Positions 1-11,740 of a stretch of DNA of 64,000 bases are shown here, piece by piece. The position numbers and the translations under genes are program-made. Positions within the stretch are counted from its first letter, which is position 1. Each line of letters starts with the position of its first letter. Source of the stretch: Cuscuta epithymum (taxonomy: Eukaryota; Streptophyta; Magnoliopsida; Solanales; Convolvulaceae); assembly GCA_945859915.1 (NCBI GenBank), contig CAMAPF010000045.1:2800501-2864500 (forward strand). Reading direction: 5' to 3'. Under the pieces are notes generated by a model. The model searched no databases. It was not told where the DNA came from and saw only the letters and a list, made by a program, of their open reading frames with translations.

Positions 1-100
1 ATCAAATGTCATTTTGCCTTTATTATTAGTTTTAAATGGTTTTTGTTTCTGAAAGCCTCTTCATCAAACTCAACATGATTCCTTTGTCATTTGACTTTAG
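1..100 (+). other. Intron 3' end of the CNOT10 gene
   Basis: T-rich sequence ending in a clean acceptor (ttgactttag) immediately before the coding exon. No coding frame runs in from the left edge. Confidence 0.6.
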
Positions 101-1933
101 GATGTGATTGGCTACCTGGAGAAGGTCTTTTGTAGCAGTAGTTTGATTAATCAAGCTACCAGAGGGAACTCTACACCACAACATGGCTCAAACCTTCAGT
201 CAAAACCTGTTTCAGGTTCCAGCAATTCAACCATTCCCAATGCAAAACATCATCCTGATCCATTAGTTGCTCCAAATAATTCTGAGAGCTCCTTGACCAG
301 ATCTCTATCTGAGGAGGTTCTTGAAGATGACACATTACATTTAATATCATCAATCGAGATGGGTGGGCAGAACCCACCCCCAAGGCAACCTTCAAAAGAT
401 CTTCCAAAGAGCCAAACTGAGGAGTCCATTTCAACCACAATGGATATGAATGACAAGCTGATGCTTTTCAATGTCCGCTTTAATCTCTTAACGAGGAACC
501 TCAAGACTGCGATGACCTGTGCTAAGAACGGTATGGTCAAAGAAAACTCTTTGGCTCTCTATCTGAAGTCGCAAGTTGAATACGCCCTTGGGAAATATCC
601 AAGAGCAATTAGACAACTAGACGATTCAAGGAAGCGGCGTGAGGAAGCCGGAATAACGTGCATGTACTACAACAACCTCGGTTGCATCCATTACCGACTC
701 GGCAAACACCACACCTCTGGTGCACTTTTCAATATGGCCCTGAAAAGCTGTTCATCTCTATGGAAGGAGAAGCCTAAAAAGCTCTCTTCCATCTCTCAGG
801 ACAAGACTGCCTTCATATCATATAACATCGGCATGCACTTTTTGACATGTGGGAAGCCGGTTCTGGCAGCACGGTATTTTTACAAGTCTAGGTCTGTTTT
901 CTACAAAAAGCCTCTTCTATGGTTGCGTTTGGCAGAATGTTGTCTGGTGGCACTTGAACAGGGACTCCTGAAGTCTTCTAGTACCTCTTGTTCTGTAAAA
1001 TCAGGAATTGAAGTGCACGTAGTTGGAAAGGGAAAGTGGAGGCACCTTGTTATTGGAAATGACAATTCCATTGGTGGGGAGGAATTGGAGGTCGGTGGCG
1101 GTCAACCTAATCTCAGTATGACTTTCGCCCGGGAGTGCCTTTCAATGGCGTTGTATTTTTTGAGATGTTCTGAATTGCCTAAAAATGAGGAAAATGAACC
1201 CAGAGAAACTAAGAAGATATCAAGTGTGGTAAACAGTGAGCCAAAAGAGAAAAAGGGTAGCGGGGGTGGTCAGAATGCCTCCCAAGTTCAGAGCTCATCC
1301 ATGTCAGAATATGAGAATATTTGTAGAGAAGAGAATCAGATGATTGAGCAAGCTCTTCTTGCTGATCTTTCTTATGTGGAGCTTGAATTGGAGAATTCAT
1401 TAAAGGCTTTATCGACAGCGAAAAATCTACTAAAACAATCTGTATCATCTAAGATATATACCTTTTTGGGTAATGTCTATGCAGCTGAGGCTCTATGCTT
1501 GCTTAGCCGCCCAAAGGAAGCCGCAGAACACTTGTATGTTTATCTTTCAGGGGACAATGGGGTCCAGCACCCATTTGATCAAGATGATGTCGAAGCGTGG
1601 AGAGTGGAGAAGTCTGTCGACTCCAAGGATCCTTCAACTTCTGGGAGTGTGACCGAATTTAAGAGCTCTGTGTTCCTTAACCCAGAAGAGGCTCGAGGGG
1701 TTTTATTTGCCAACTTGGCCACCATGTCAGCAATGCAAAGAGATCTAGAGCGGGCCCGAGAATACGTGATGGCTGCACTGGCTATCATGCCCCACAACAG
1801 CAAAGTGAATCTCATTGCGATATATGTCGATCTTTTGGGTGGAAAGACAGAAGAGGCCCTCAACAAATTGAGACAGTGTAGGTCGGTTAGATTTGTGCAG
1901 GAGGGCCTTCCTGGAAACAGTTCATCTTTATGA
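101..1933 (+). CDS. CNOT10: CCR4-NOT transcription complex subunit 10, 3'-terminal exon (partial gene)
   Basis: The frame opens directly after an AG acceptor at 99-100 and runs 610 codons to a TGA at 1931-1933, so this is a large last exon and not a complete gene. The protein is rich in TPR-type helical pairs: about residues 145-170, 185-215 (YYNNLGCIHYRLGKH), 245-275 (YNIGMHFLTCGKPVLAARYF) and a C-terminal pair near 545-595. Polar low-complexity linkers lie at the N-terminal side and around residue 370. This order matches the C-terminal three quarters of plant CNOT10, a scaffold subunit of the CCR4-NOT deadenylase that acts in cytoplasmic mRNA decay. Roughly 200-250 N-terminal residues are expected to the left of the window. 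No internal break is seen. Family assignment rests on recognised sequence; the exon boundary is read directly. Confidence 0.85.
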   Translation, partial: DVIGYLEKVFCSSSLINQATRGNSTPQHGSNLQSKPVSGSSNSTIPNAKHHPDPLVAPNNSESSLTRSLSEEVLEDDTLHLISSIEMGGQNPPPRQPSKDLPKSQTEESISTTMDMNDKLMLFNVRFNLLTRNLKTAMTCAKNGMVKENSLALYLKSQVEYALGKYPRAIRQLDDSRKRREEAGITCMYYNNLGCIHYRLGKHHTSGALFNMALKSCSSLWKEKPKKLSSISQDKTAFISYNIGMHFLTCGKPVLAARYFYKSRSVFYKKPLLWLRLAECCLVALEQGLLKSSSTSCSVKSGIEVHVVGKGKWRHLVIGNDNSIGGEELEVGGGQPNLSMTFARECLSMALYFLRCSELPKNEENEPRETKKISSVVNSEPKEKKGSGGGQNASQVQSSSMSEYENICREENQMIEQALLADLSYVELELENSLKALSTAKNLLKQSVSSKIYTFLGNVYAAEALCLLSRPKEAAEHLYVYLSGDNGVQHPFDQDDVEAWRVEKSVDSKDPSTSGSVTEFKSSVFLNPEEARGVLFANLATMSAMQRDLERAREYVMAALAIMPHNSKVNLIAIYVDLLGGKTEEALNKLRQCRSVRFVQEGLPGNSSSL

Positions 1934-2440
1934 TTGATTGTATTGTTTTGGAGCCTGTCTGCCGAGGTAGTGTCCAGCAATCATCAATCCCTCCTTATAC
2001 AGGTGAATAGGTGATTTGTACCATATATAGTTTCATCATTCCTATGAATAAGTTTTTTCATTTGTTTTTTTTTTTTAAATTTTCCTTTTCAGTTGTAGAC
2101 TTGTAGGTTTATTTGTGGTGGGGATGAGGATGGGGGAAGAGATTATTTTTGGCTATCACAGATGCCCTATAAGAACAGATTTAAAATGTAGCTTTATATT
2201 TAGAGAACTGTGTTTTTGTAGTCTAATTTTTTAGATTTATGTGTTGCCACCAGAGGTTGTCCAGGGCTATAGACTGAGTTGTTTTCCTCTCTTTCAAGAT
2301 GGAATTTTAAAGAAATTTTTCATCGTTTATTAGATATAATCTTCTGATTCAATTTCTTTGTGATTTGCATGTATTTTTTTTGTTTCGTTGTTTAAATCTA
2401 GAGTTTCATTCAAACTAAATATGATAAGTTTGCTTAACAA
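1934..2440 (+). other. CNOT10 3'UTR and downstream flank
   Basis: T-rich non-coding DNA after the CNOT10 stop. Several AATAA-like and TTTGT-rich stretches could serve as polyadenylation signals, for example around 2045 and 2190. The exact cleavage site cannot be chosen from sequence. No other gene is seen. Confidence 0.4.
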
Positions 2441-2443
2441 ATA

Positions 2444-2660
2444 CTCCCTCCGTCCCGCTAGAAGGTTCCCACTTTCCTTTTTTGGACGTCCGTTCTCATT
2501 TTCATTTTAGGAAACAATTAACAACTTTAAGTGACAAATTAATCATTAAATATAAAAAATAATACATTTATAACATCACAATTATCAATACTAACTACAT
2601 TATAACATATACCTATTAAAATTATTTCTAAAAATATACTCGAAGTACTTTATTTAGTTA
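2444..2660 (+). repeat. Stowaway-type MITE terminus, probably truncated
   Basis: The sequence after the dinucleotide TA begins CTCCCTCCGTCCC, the typical Stowaway (Tc1/mariner) terminal inverted repeat. A matching right end was not found nearby, so the right limit is approximate and the copy looks incomplete. Confidence 0.5.
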
Positions 2661-2872
2661 TTGCTTAAATATTCGTGCCCTTTTGCTATGAAAACCTTTC
2701 ATAGCAAAATGTGTAGGGTTGGATTCATGACATTTTAAGAGCTATAATACCTATCATTAAAAATTTAAAATTATAAAATCTGCTATACTTTTGAAATCCG
2801 ATTTCAGATGGGCACATAATATGCGCTTACTTGGTAGTGCAGTGTGCCATGGGTTCTAGACTGGCCCAAGGA

Positions 2873-3349
2873 TGTGTTTGGGAGTTGTTGTTTTTTTTGG
2901 GTGGGTGGGTGGGGGGGGGGGGACTGGGGGAGGGTGGCATGTGAGGTTTAGTAAACCTCCTGTTTATATTTGGGAGTTAATAAAATGTGAGGGAAAGGTT
3001 TTGGGGGTTTATGTAGCCCTTATAAAACCCTCCAAAAGTTTTTTTTTAGTTCCCCTGATTCCGGAGTTTTTGAAGGTTTACAAAGTTGAACGGGATTTGA
3101 TCTCTGCGTAAAGTCAGCTTTAAGAGTCCTAGACTAGATACGATATGCTATCTGCTACTAGCATCCTTCTCTATACTCTATACGTAATTTAGATATGCGC
3201 TCAAGCCAATCCACCCAAACTTCTCATTTTCAAAATTTTAACTCCCAAACAAGTGGGAGGAATCCCTTCCCATTTCCTTCCCCTCCCCTTCTCTTTACTG
3301 CCCCTCAAAGCTTTCCCCTTCTCTCACCTCCAAACTCCCAAACACACCC
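2873..3349. repeat. TIR element A (GTGTTTGGGAGTT family)
   Basis: Starts with GTGTTTGGGAGTT and ends with its inverse AACTCCCAAACAC. The interior is G-run rich on the left (a stretch of 12 G near 2910) and C-rich on the right. It is the left member of two adjacent elements with the same ends. No coding capacity is seen. Confidence 0.55.
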
Positions 3350-3356
3350 TAAGAGT

Positions 3357-3738
3357 ATGCTTGGGAGTTGGGTTTTGGAGGGGAGGGAATGATTGAGAAG
3401 AGTTTATGAACCCCTTTCATGTTTGGGAGTTGAAAAATATGAAGGGGTGGTTTGGAGGGCATTTGTAGCCCTCCAAAACCTTCAACTACTCAATTTTCAA
3501 GTTCCCTTAAATTGGAGGAAATTGAAGGATAACTAATTAAATGATAATTTTAACTCAATTTTGAATAAATATAAATTCAACTATTTGAATTCGTCAGTGA
3601 TTTTAATTATAATTCATTCAAAACCCCTATCTTTTCAAACTTATTACTCCCAAACAATGATTTTCAACCCTTTTCCTCTTCTTCCAAAGACTAACCTTGA
3701 AAACCTTCCCCTTCCTTTCAAACTCCCAAACATGCCCC
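3357..3738. repeat. TIR element B (same family as 2873-3349)
   Basis: Starts TGCTTGGGAGTT and ends AACTCCCAAACATGCC, an imperfect terminal inverted repeat shared with the neighbouring element. The interior has mirrored 'cttccaa / ttggaag' segments typical of foldback MITEs. The short frames here are not genes. Confidence 0.55.
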
Positions 3739-4958
3739 TAAAGGTTGTCCTCGGTCCGTTCCTATTCAGGGTCCCCATTCCCTGATAGGTCAAAACTTTA
3801 CTACAAAATATATTAATCAGGTGTCTGCGTTTCCTCCAGCACTCCCACATTCCCCTCCCCCCACCCCACGTTTTTAACCATTGATTGTGGTTAAATACAT
3901 GCGGTGATGGCACTATTGTTTCCCTTTCAAATTAGAGGTCATAGAAGTTCTAGGCATCCCAATTACGGGTAGACCCGGTCTGGAATTGGGTCAAGAATTG
4001 TTTGAGCCCGGGTCTGTTTTCTGATTTTGGGCCTAGGACCGGCCGTGTCTGCCCAAGAGGGGTACCAGGTCCCGGTTCACAAATTTGGGGACTGAATCGA
4101 GCAATTCTGGTCCCGTTTGCCAATTTTTTAAGCCTTGGAATTGGCCAAAATTTTAAATATATAACGAGATCGGATTTGCAACCGGGAACAAATCGACTGG
4201 GTACTTAGAACCAGCCCATACTGGAATTGGGGCTGAACCGGGGCCTAACGGCAAACGCAACACGCGGCGAACCGGAATCTCCGACACCACCGGCTGTTTC
4301 CTCCATGAAGTGGTGGGTGGGGGCAATGCTAATTTCTGGAGTTCTATGTTGGGTCTTCAACCAATCGTGGAAGCAAACAAGCGTCTCAAGAGATTTTGCG
4401 CTCAATCTCGTTCTATAATCCATTAGGATGCCGTCGGCCACACTAAATTCTTGTTCCAAGGCAACTGTTGATACCGGCATTGCTAACACTTGCTTAACAT
4501 TTTTTATAAAATCGGAAACGTTCTTTCTTTGTTCTTTCATCACTGCAGAACGTCAAAGTCATCATCGTCTTCATAGTCAACATGAAACATTAGATATAAA
4601 GAAAGCTCGTAAATTGAGCTTTGTGCAACATCGGGAGTTTGTTTACTTTTTTTTTCATAAGATTGCCAAATGTAGATTTCAAAAATGATTTTTCTTTAGA
4701 TGAAGAAGATGTTCGTGTCGGGGGAGGAGGTGTGTTACCATATTTTGTATGAAACTCATTATATAATTGATGCAATAAATTACTAATCTCGTTGTATTGC
4801 TCATTAGGATCTATGGGCTTATCTTCATACATAGGAAATGGACCCAAAAAAGAACCATAATAGTACTCTAAACAATTTTCAAAAGCATCAAGTTTGAAAA
4901 AGGATCAAGAATAAATGCAATACCATATATATGCGGAATATGCGAATAATATTTTAAA

Positions 4959-5320
4959 GGAAAAATTGATAGTAATAATCTCAACTATTGGCGGTCCGCT
5001 TATAATAATCCCAACTATCGATTATTTCAGAATAATCCCAATTTTAGGGACATTCCGCCAATAATGATCCCTATAAATAAATTCTTGTAGTTTCTAAAGT
5101 GGATGAGAAGAAATATAGCAAATAATCCCTATAAATAATCTCAACTTTTAATTTGTACGCTTAATTTCTATTAAAATTCACTTATTATATGAGGTAATAT
5201 CTGATCATGGACCATTATTGGCGGATGGTCTATATAGTTGGGATTATACAAAAATAATCAATAGTTGAGATTATTGTCGGCGGACCGGCAATAGTTGGGA
5301 TTATTATTTTCAAATTTTCC
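4959..5320. mobile_element. Mutator-type foldback MITE with 9 bp target duplication
   Basis: A 362 bp element with terminal inverted repeats (GGAAAAATTGATAGTAATAA against the inverse of the right end) is flanked by a perfect 9 bp direct repeat TATTTTAAA at 4950-4958 and 5321-5329. A 9 bp duplication is the Mutator signature. It inserted into the dead hAT copy. A second family member lies at 62809-63350. Confidence 0.8.
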
Positions 5321-5449
5321 TATTTTAAAAACTTTTCTTTCATGAAAGAACAAAAATGATGAATGTAAGGGGCATGACTAAAAGTTTGAGTTCAACATAA
5401 AATTGGTTTGCGGTAGGTTTTTATGAACATGACTAAAAGTTTGAGTTGC

Positions 5450-6240
5450 ATTATTAAAATGGGATAAGGGTCAGTTTGGTCCTCGAAGTTGCAAAAAAGG
5501 GGTCAAATAAGTCCTTATATAGAAAATTCTGTCCGGACGTGCCATTTGAGGTGGCTCCCGGTGGAATTTTTTGATTAAATTTTTTGAGCATCTTATTCAT
5601 TAAGTCTAGTTTACTCATACCAAATTTCAGATAAAAATTCAATCGGGAAGACATTCAAATGAATTCTTGAAGATAACTGTGCCGTTAAAAGCGCAGCTAT
5701 ACTAAAAATACATGCGTAATCCTGTATTTTTCAATCCAAGTGGAAATTTTCAATTCAATTCAGGACATATATAGATCTTATATAAAATTAGAGATTAGAT
5801 GCATAGAACTAGCTAGTATATTTCAATCCATTTGCGCTATGGAAGCTGCTCAAACTATCCGCAGATAGATGCTCACTTCTCCTGTATCGATTCTTCTTTA
5901 TCGTTCTCCTTTTGACTTCACTTCTTCTAGTCTTGCATACTATTCTATGGTAGTTCTGACGATCAACGGCAGTGATGGTTGCAGGGATGTCGGACAAGGA
6001 GCCGCTTCTTTCAATCTTGCTCCCGTCTTCTTTAACTTCTCCGTCTTCCAAGGCCCTCAGGCTGGAAGTCTTTTTCCGGGGATTATTTCATAGAGGGCTG
6101 TGTGGTTTAATTTACAACAAGGGTATAACAGGAATTTTAAGAATTATAGGGCTGTATTTAGTAATTAATGGGCTGTATATAGAACTTCCCCTTCACTATC
6201 TTCATATTATCTCCTAACGCGCCTAGCCCGTCTTTTACAC
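5450..6240. other. Unassigned sequence inserted in the hAT relic
   Basis: Includes a segment at 5454-5690 of the 'gggtcaNtttggtcct' kind often seen in plant repeats. At 6100-6230 there is a 'gggctgta' repeated segment. A minus-strand 80-codon open frame lies at 6051-5809 (SGSLSDIPATITAVDRQNYH) that I do not recognise. A 19 bp direct repeat (ATGACTAAAAGTTTGAGTT) occurs just before, near 5374 and 5430. It is probably an inserted element or captured fragment; no function is claimed. Confidence 0.3.
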
Positions 6241-7329
6241 ATAAATAAAGAAGATGACATGCACAACGTTAATGAAAAAATATACCCATCAAAGTAGAAA
6301 CACCACACAATTCACACAATGTAGGTATAGCAGTATTATTACTAGCATGATCAAAACTCATAGCAAACACCTTATCAATCAAATTATACTCAATTAAAAC
6401 ACGCTCAATAAAAATATAAATATTATCAGCGGTGTGTCAGTCATTAAATTCACGAAAAGCAATAACACGTTTATGCATTTCCCAATCATCATCAATATAA
6501 TGTGCAATTACACGCCCATCAAAGTTGGTGAAAAACATTTGTAATCTCTCCTTTTCCATAACATATTGCCGTAGAACTTCTTTTTTGTTGGTTTTGCGAC
6601 TATAGTTTCTAAATTGAGGATTTAAAGAACATTGATCATAAGCTTTTAAAGCAAGACTTTAAAAAAAATAAAAGACAAATTTTCTTCAACAATTAAGTGA
6701 GGCATAACAATTAAATATTTGGAATCATCATAGGAGAAATAACCATAGGGTTGGCCAGTTGCAAACCTTGATATTTGAGTTTGATTCCCCTTGCCAATTT
6801 CGCATACTCCACGGGGTGATGACTCTTAATATGCCTATCGGCGGTGCCGTATCCATGTGAAATCCCCAAGCTAATATTTGTTTTACAATGATTGCAAGTT
6901 GCCCATCACTTCTTGGTTTGGGCGTCTTTCCACTTTTTAAAATTATTTTTCATAACGAGAGATACCTTTCTTACCGGGTAGGGATGAACCAATTCAACCT
7001 TGTCCTCGTCGGGGGTTGTATCGTCAGGGGTTCCATGACTACCATCGTCGGGTGTTCCATCGTCGGGGGTTCCATAGTCACCTTCATCCTCTTTGCCATC
7101 GTCATCCTCGAGCTCTTCACCAATCTCGGGAAAACCTGACAGATGAGCCAATTGCTCATCGTACATCGCATCTCTCCGATTGTAAGTGGTGTCAAAATCA
7201 TCTCATCTTTGAGAAGAAAACCTGACATGTCCTTTACCTTTGTCTCACATATTAGCATGGTTCTTCCCAATCTCCTTTCGGTTGCGTTGGAGGTTACCTA
7301 TATCTACAGAATGTTTGACTCGTTACATC

Positions 7330-7980
7330 TTAAATTAAAATGTAAAAAATATTAAATTCTAACAAATATGTTAATGTGACTACAAATACAATGCAACTAA
7401 TTTAAAAATGTAACTAAAATATTACTTTATGTAACAAAATGAGACTTTAATGTAACTAAAATGTAAGTAGTTTGTAACAAGTACTTATATTTAACTTTAT
7501 GTTTATAGTATTCAATGTATAAGTATACTACTGTAAGATGAGTAGTACACTTATATTTAATACTTTAATATATATACTTAATATATTTATTAGATGTAAT
7601 ATATGTAAATATAGGTAGATATTAAGTAGATAATAAGTATATATTAAGTAGATAATAAATATAAGTAGATATAATATATGTATTTATAAGTAGATAATAA
7701 GTATATAAGTAGAATTAATAATTGTATAACTAATATATAATATAATGTTTATAGTATATAATGCGATAGTATATAAGTATATTATTATAAGATGAGTAGT
7801 ACATTTATATTTAATACTTTAATATATATATATATACTTAATTAATATATATTAATTAGATGTAATATGCATATATAAGTAAATAACAAGTATATACAAG
7901 TAGATATTAAGTAGATAATAAACATATATTAAGTAGATAATAAATATAAGTAGATATGTTTATATAATATAAAGTAACAG
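7330..7980. repeat. AT-rich tandem-like repeat (AAGTAGATAATAAGTATAT)
   Basis: Very AT-rich DNA with many imperfect copies of 'taagtagataataagtatata', strongest at 7600-7730 and 7880-7960. Two larger copies of a block beginning 'gtttatagtat' occur near 7500 and 7745. A further short stretch of the same motif reappears at 10015-10050. No gene is seen. Confidence 0.6.
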
Positions 7981-8827
7981 TGTTTGGACAATAATTGGAG
8001 GGGTTCTTTTCTCCCCAAATTAGAGTCATAATAATAGGAAATAATAGGGAATTAGTGTTTAGGAATTAGGAATGCACTTCGGACAAATCCCGCCCAAATG
8101 CATTGATTGCCACAAATTCAGTAAATCCAAAAAATACGGCAAGTCAAAGATATGGAAATGAACAAAAAAAATTGTCCATATTTACCATATATGTGTACGT
8201 AAAACAATAGCCAAAACTAATTTAGGACATAAAATTTAATCTCAATAATCACTAAGGACATCCTCATTCTTTAGATTATTTAAGGTTTAATTGGATGATG
8301 TGTAAGATTATTTTAAAAATTATCATTGTGAGTGAGAGATTATTTAAAGAGATTATTGAAAAAGATAATCTGGTATCAAGATTTGAATCCCAGATTATTT
8401 TAGGTTGTAGTTAAATTACATTTAATTCATGGTATAGAAAAACTAATTATGTGAGCATCATGGTTGATGAAGAGTTTTAAAATTTGAGATTATTTAAAAT
8501 TTAGTGAATAAATGTGATGTGACAATGATGCGTAATAGAAAAACTATTTTAAGCAAAACAAAAAAAATACGATATGTCTAAACAATGAAAATTGAATCTC
8601 TTTATATTACGGTTATAATATAAAATAACAGAGTTGAAACAACAATTATAAAGAAAAATCTCACCCAAAATGACGCGGACATAATAGTGAATTAATGAGA
8701 AAAGTAAATTTGGTAATGCATTGACTGAGTATTAATCATTAAAAAGCCACAACGCAAGTCTTAAAAAAGTGACAAAGAGGAGACAATCAGTCACGAGTCT
8801 CACTAAAATAAAATCTCATGTTTTTTT
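7981..8827. other. AT-rich intergenic DNA
   Basis: No open frame of note. Contains repeated 'gagattattt' and 'aagattat' pieces near 8270-8500 that look like an eroded foldback repeat, but no clear ends were found. Confidence 0.3.
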
Positions 8828-9200
8828 AAATGTTGTAATTTTTTTATTTGTACTCCGATTGTTATAAAGAATACCTTAAAATTCATAACTTTATATCATA
8901 TTTCATATGACATCAATATTGTATATTAAAAAAATTCAAGACTATAGAAAAAACATCTATTTTTTAAAGTGCTATAATTTTTTTTTGTTTGTACTTCAAT
9001 TATTAAAAGAATATATCAAAATTCATAACTTGTTATCATCTTTCATATGACAACAATGTTAGAATCCATAAAAATGAAACAATGATTTAACACTATAGAA
9101 AATATTTTCTTAATGTGCTCCAACTTTGTTTTGTACTTTCCGATTGATAGAAAAAAAATCAAAATTCATAGCTTTTTATTATCTTTCTTTTACTTTATAT
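8828..9200 (+). repeat. Three imperfect tandem units of about 140 bp
   Basis: The series 'tttgtac...gatt...aaaattcataac..ttatcat.tttcatatgaca' recurs three times, starting near 8828, 8970 and 9115. The last unit is shortened. Each unit carries a 'gtgct-ataatttt' lead. No coding content. Confidence 0.55.
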
Positions 9201-10075
9201 ATCAAATTTACATTTTTTATCAGGCTTTATAGCGGTTTTAATGTAGTTTTTGAATATGAAAATTTTTATTTACTAAAAATAATCAAAGTGTGAACATATA
9301 TCAAGTTACTTTATCCGTCAGTCAAACGTCGTAAACCGAATCGGGAACCTCTCTATGGGACAGAGAGAGTATCATATAGTACACGTACCTTAAAAAATTG
9401 GTCAATTTAACCATCATTTAGTTTTTGACCTGTAAGGCTGTAATATTAGGTTTTTAATATTTAAAAACTCTAAAAAAAATTAGTTAGAATTAGAAGAAAA
9501 ATGTACACAAAAATTGTGAAAATTTTCAGAACATCAAAGTCGATATTTTTGAATATTTGAAAATTATTTGTATATCCTACATCTATTTAAAAGTGTTTTT
9601 AAAGTTTTAATGTTTTATTTTTAATTTTCACTTTATTTTTTCGATTTTCTTATTTTATTTTAACCGTTTTTAAATTTTTATCTTTTCTTACATTTATAAT
9701 ACTATTTTTATTTTATTATTAAATTATTTTTTAAAATTTATATGAACTTTTGTAAGATTTATCAATATTGCAAATTTTATTTTTAAAAATAACCTACTAT
9801 AGACTATAGTAGGTCAAATGACTTATCGATTGCATTTTGAAACTTAGGAAATGTGATATTTTCTTAAGTTGAAGGGCTTAAGTGATGACATTTTGAAACT
9901 TAGTAATAGTAGGACTGTATATTTGACCCTTTTTCCCAAAAGTTAATTTTAAACAAAGTGTTATTCTCTAGATGGACACATACATCGCATGGGTATTGCA
10001 TCTAGTAACATATGTATTTATAAGTAGATAATAAGTAGATATAATAATTGTATAACTAATTTATATAAGTATGAT

Positions 10076-10076
<1 letters not shown>
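9201..10076. other. AT-rich intergenic DNA with a possible MITE end
   Basis: At 9300-9375 the text 'gtcaaacgtcgtaaaccga...gggacagagagagtat' resembles a Stowaway right terminus. The rest is homopolymer-rich DNA without genes. Confidence 0.3.

Positions 10077-10131
<55 letters not shown>
10077..10131. repeat. (TA)n microsatellite
   Basis: Nearly pure alternating TA over about 55 bp with one 'aaa' interruption near 10087. Confidence 0.9.
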
Positions 10132-10133
<2 letters not shown>

Positions 10134-10339
10134 AGGTGTAGAGAGAATTGGAGAATATTAAGATGGAGATGATTATAGAAGATTAGAGAGTAGGAAGAAT
10201 TTGAGACTATGTGCAGGAAAATGTTTAGAAAATAGGAGTATTCATAAATTTTTTACCCCACCCCCGGACCCCCTCCAACGGCTATAGATCCGTTTGGCAA
10301 TGACTAGGAGCCTAGGAGGCTACAAAGTCATTTAAAAAA

Positions 10340-10511
10340 ATTAAAAATATAGCCGTTGGCCCGAACTGGTCCCTGACCGGCCGGGCCGGTTTGCAATTTC
10401 TGAAGCCCGCCCCATTTTATCCCCGGTTCAGGTCCCCAGTCCCGATACTGCCCGTCGGGTCGGGCCTGCATAGTACTGGGTGGGGTCGACCCGTTCCAAT
10501 CCATCCCTAGT
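10340..10511. mobile_element. GC-rich hAT-derived fragment
   Basis: A CCGG/GGGCC-rich block ending in CCATCCCTA. It resembles the right end of the intact non-autonomous hAT at 39067-39519 (ends CCATCCTTA). The left end is missing, so this is a remnant. Confidence 0.5.
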
Positions 10512-10667
10512 TGATACTCCGTATTATCTTTGAATCTTTGAATTGATACTATAATAGGTTGAAAGTGTTCGCAAAAGAACGACTCACTATTGTTCACCTT
10601 GAGTCCTTGACGATCTAACTTGCATTTATTTCACCTCTTCCACCTTATTGACCTTCCATGTTTTTCC

Positions 10668-10975
10668 TTTGGGAGAAAGGCCAAAAGTGACACTAACGTT
10701 TTTAATGAAGCTTGGATATGACATTCATGTTTTTGGTGGACCAAATAAACACAATTTAAACCTTTTATCCTCATTTCTAACCACCCACTAACCTCATTTA
10801 TGAAGGGAAGGGGCTTCATAACGGGTAACGGTAGTTTGAAGGGGAAGTTAGTGGGTGGTTAGAAATGAGGGTAAAAGGTTTAAATTGTGTTTATTTGGTC
10901 CACAAAAAAACCTGAATGTCATATCCGAACTTCATTAAAAATGTTAGTGTCACTTTTGGCCCTTCTCCCTTTTCC
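10668..10975. repeat. Long near-perfect palindrome (foldback MITE)
   Basis: The left arm (about 10668-10795), beginning near 'gggagaaaggccaaaagtga', is repeated inverted in the right arm (about 10846-10975), ending 'tcacttttggcccttctccc'. A spacer of about 50 bp separates them. Arms of about 125 bp match with few mismatches. A transcript would fold into one long hairpin. Confidence 0.8.
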
Positions 10976-11210
10976 TTTTGTCCCTCATCCCTTACCACAC
11001 CCCCGGCCAGCTAGTCCCACTTCTCCGATGTCTTTATTCTGACGGTCGTCTTCATCCAATTCTGAGAACCATCACCCTCTACTTGGCGCTAACTAATAAT
11101 GGTTTTAGATGTAAGCCCATCATAACTTCATAAGTGCGCCATCGACTTCAGGGCCGTCTAATGAATTCGAAGGTCCCGGTTCCAAATGTAAAATCGAGGT
11201 CCCACATTAA

Positions 11211-11546
11211 GAGGTTGTTTGGTAACAGTGTTTTCGGCTTATCGGCTCATCAACCAACTTTTTCACCATACATGTAACTTTTGTTTTCACGCGCTGAATT
11301 GTGTAATAATAAGAAAAAGTGAGGTTGGAGTTACTTTTCTGGCTGTATTGGCTGAAGTTATTGCAGATGACTATTTAGCTATTTTTGCATATAATTTTTT
11401 CTTTATTTTATTAATAAAATATATTTTAAAAATATTTTGTTCTTAAATCAGCAGAATCAGCCAATATAGCCACTTCAACCAGAATTTCATAAATATCGGC
11501 AGATCAGCCGAATCAGCCGATTTTCATGTTATCAAACGGGCCCTAA
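11211..11546 (+). mobile_element. Tourist-like MITE, copy 1
   Basis: Ends GAGGTTGTTTGGTAACA and TGTTATCAAACGGGCCC, flanked on both sides by TAA, as expected for PIF/Harbinger MITEs. The interior contains the family block 'tggctgtattggctgaagt' and an AT-rich centre. Related copies lie at 16421-16706, 18864-19182, 61281-61637 and 62513-63373. Confidence 0.75.
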
Positions 11547-11621
11547 TTTAAAATTTTTTAAAAAAATCTTAATCCAAATACTTATACTTAAATCAATTGA
11601 ATACTCATTAAATATAACCCG

Positions 11622-11740
11622 TCATTTACCTGGTCGGGTACCCAGTCTTGAACAAATCACAAACCCGGTCCGGACCCACACAGTTTCGGACCCAATTCCA
11701 GACGGGGCTGGACTGCCGGACCAGGACCACCCCTATTTCC
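11622..11740. mobile_element. Short GC-rich hAT-like fragment
   Basis: A 'cccggtccggacccac...ggaccaccccta' block similar in composition and right-end text to the other hAT-derived GC-rich blocks here. No complete ends are visible. Confidence 0.35.

Larger units (their letters stand above)
3951..7170 (-). pseudogene. Degenerate Ac-type hAT transposase, broken and interrupted
   Basis: Read leftward, pieces of one hAT transposase appear in order. At about 7166-6750 there is an acidic N-terminus followed by a BED zinc finger (CNHC then RHIKSHH). At about 6560-6243 there is an RNase H-fold core piece (ITAHYID-like, W, KRVIAF, SFDHASNN). At 4847-4590 there is a linker with LHQLYNEF. At 4543-4205 there is the hATC dimerisation region (VLAMPVSTVALEQEFSVADG). 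Frames change and stop codons intervene, and about 1.3 kb of foreign DNA separates the core from the linker. The left end at 3951 begins TAGGCATCCC and is followed by the GC-rich 'cccgg' tract typical of hAT subterminal DNA in this window. It cannot make transposase. The right limit is uncertain. Confidence 0.75.

Noticed and set aside
11219..11446. Hydrophobic frames containing NFFFILLIKYIL, also near 16393, 18984 and 61327
   Set aside because: All four lie in copies of the same Tourist-like MITE and arise from its AT-rich centre.
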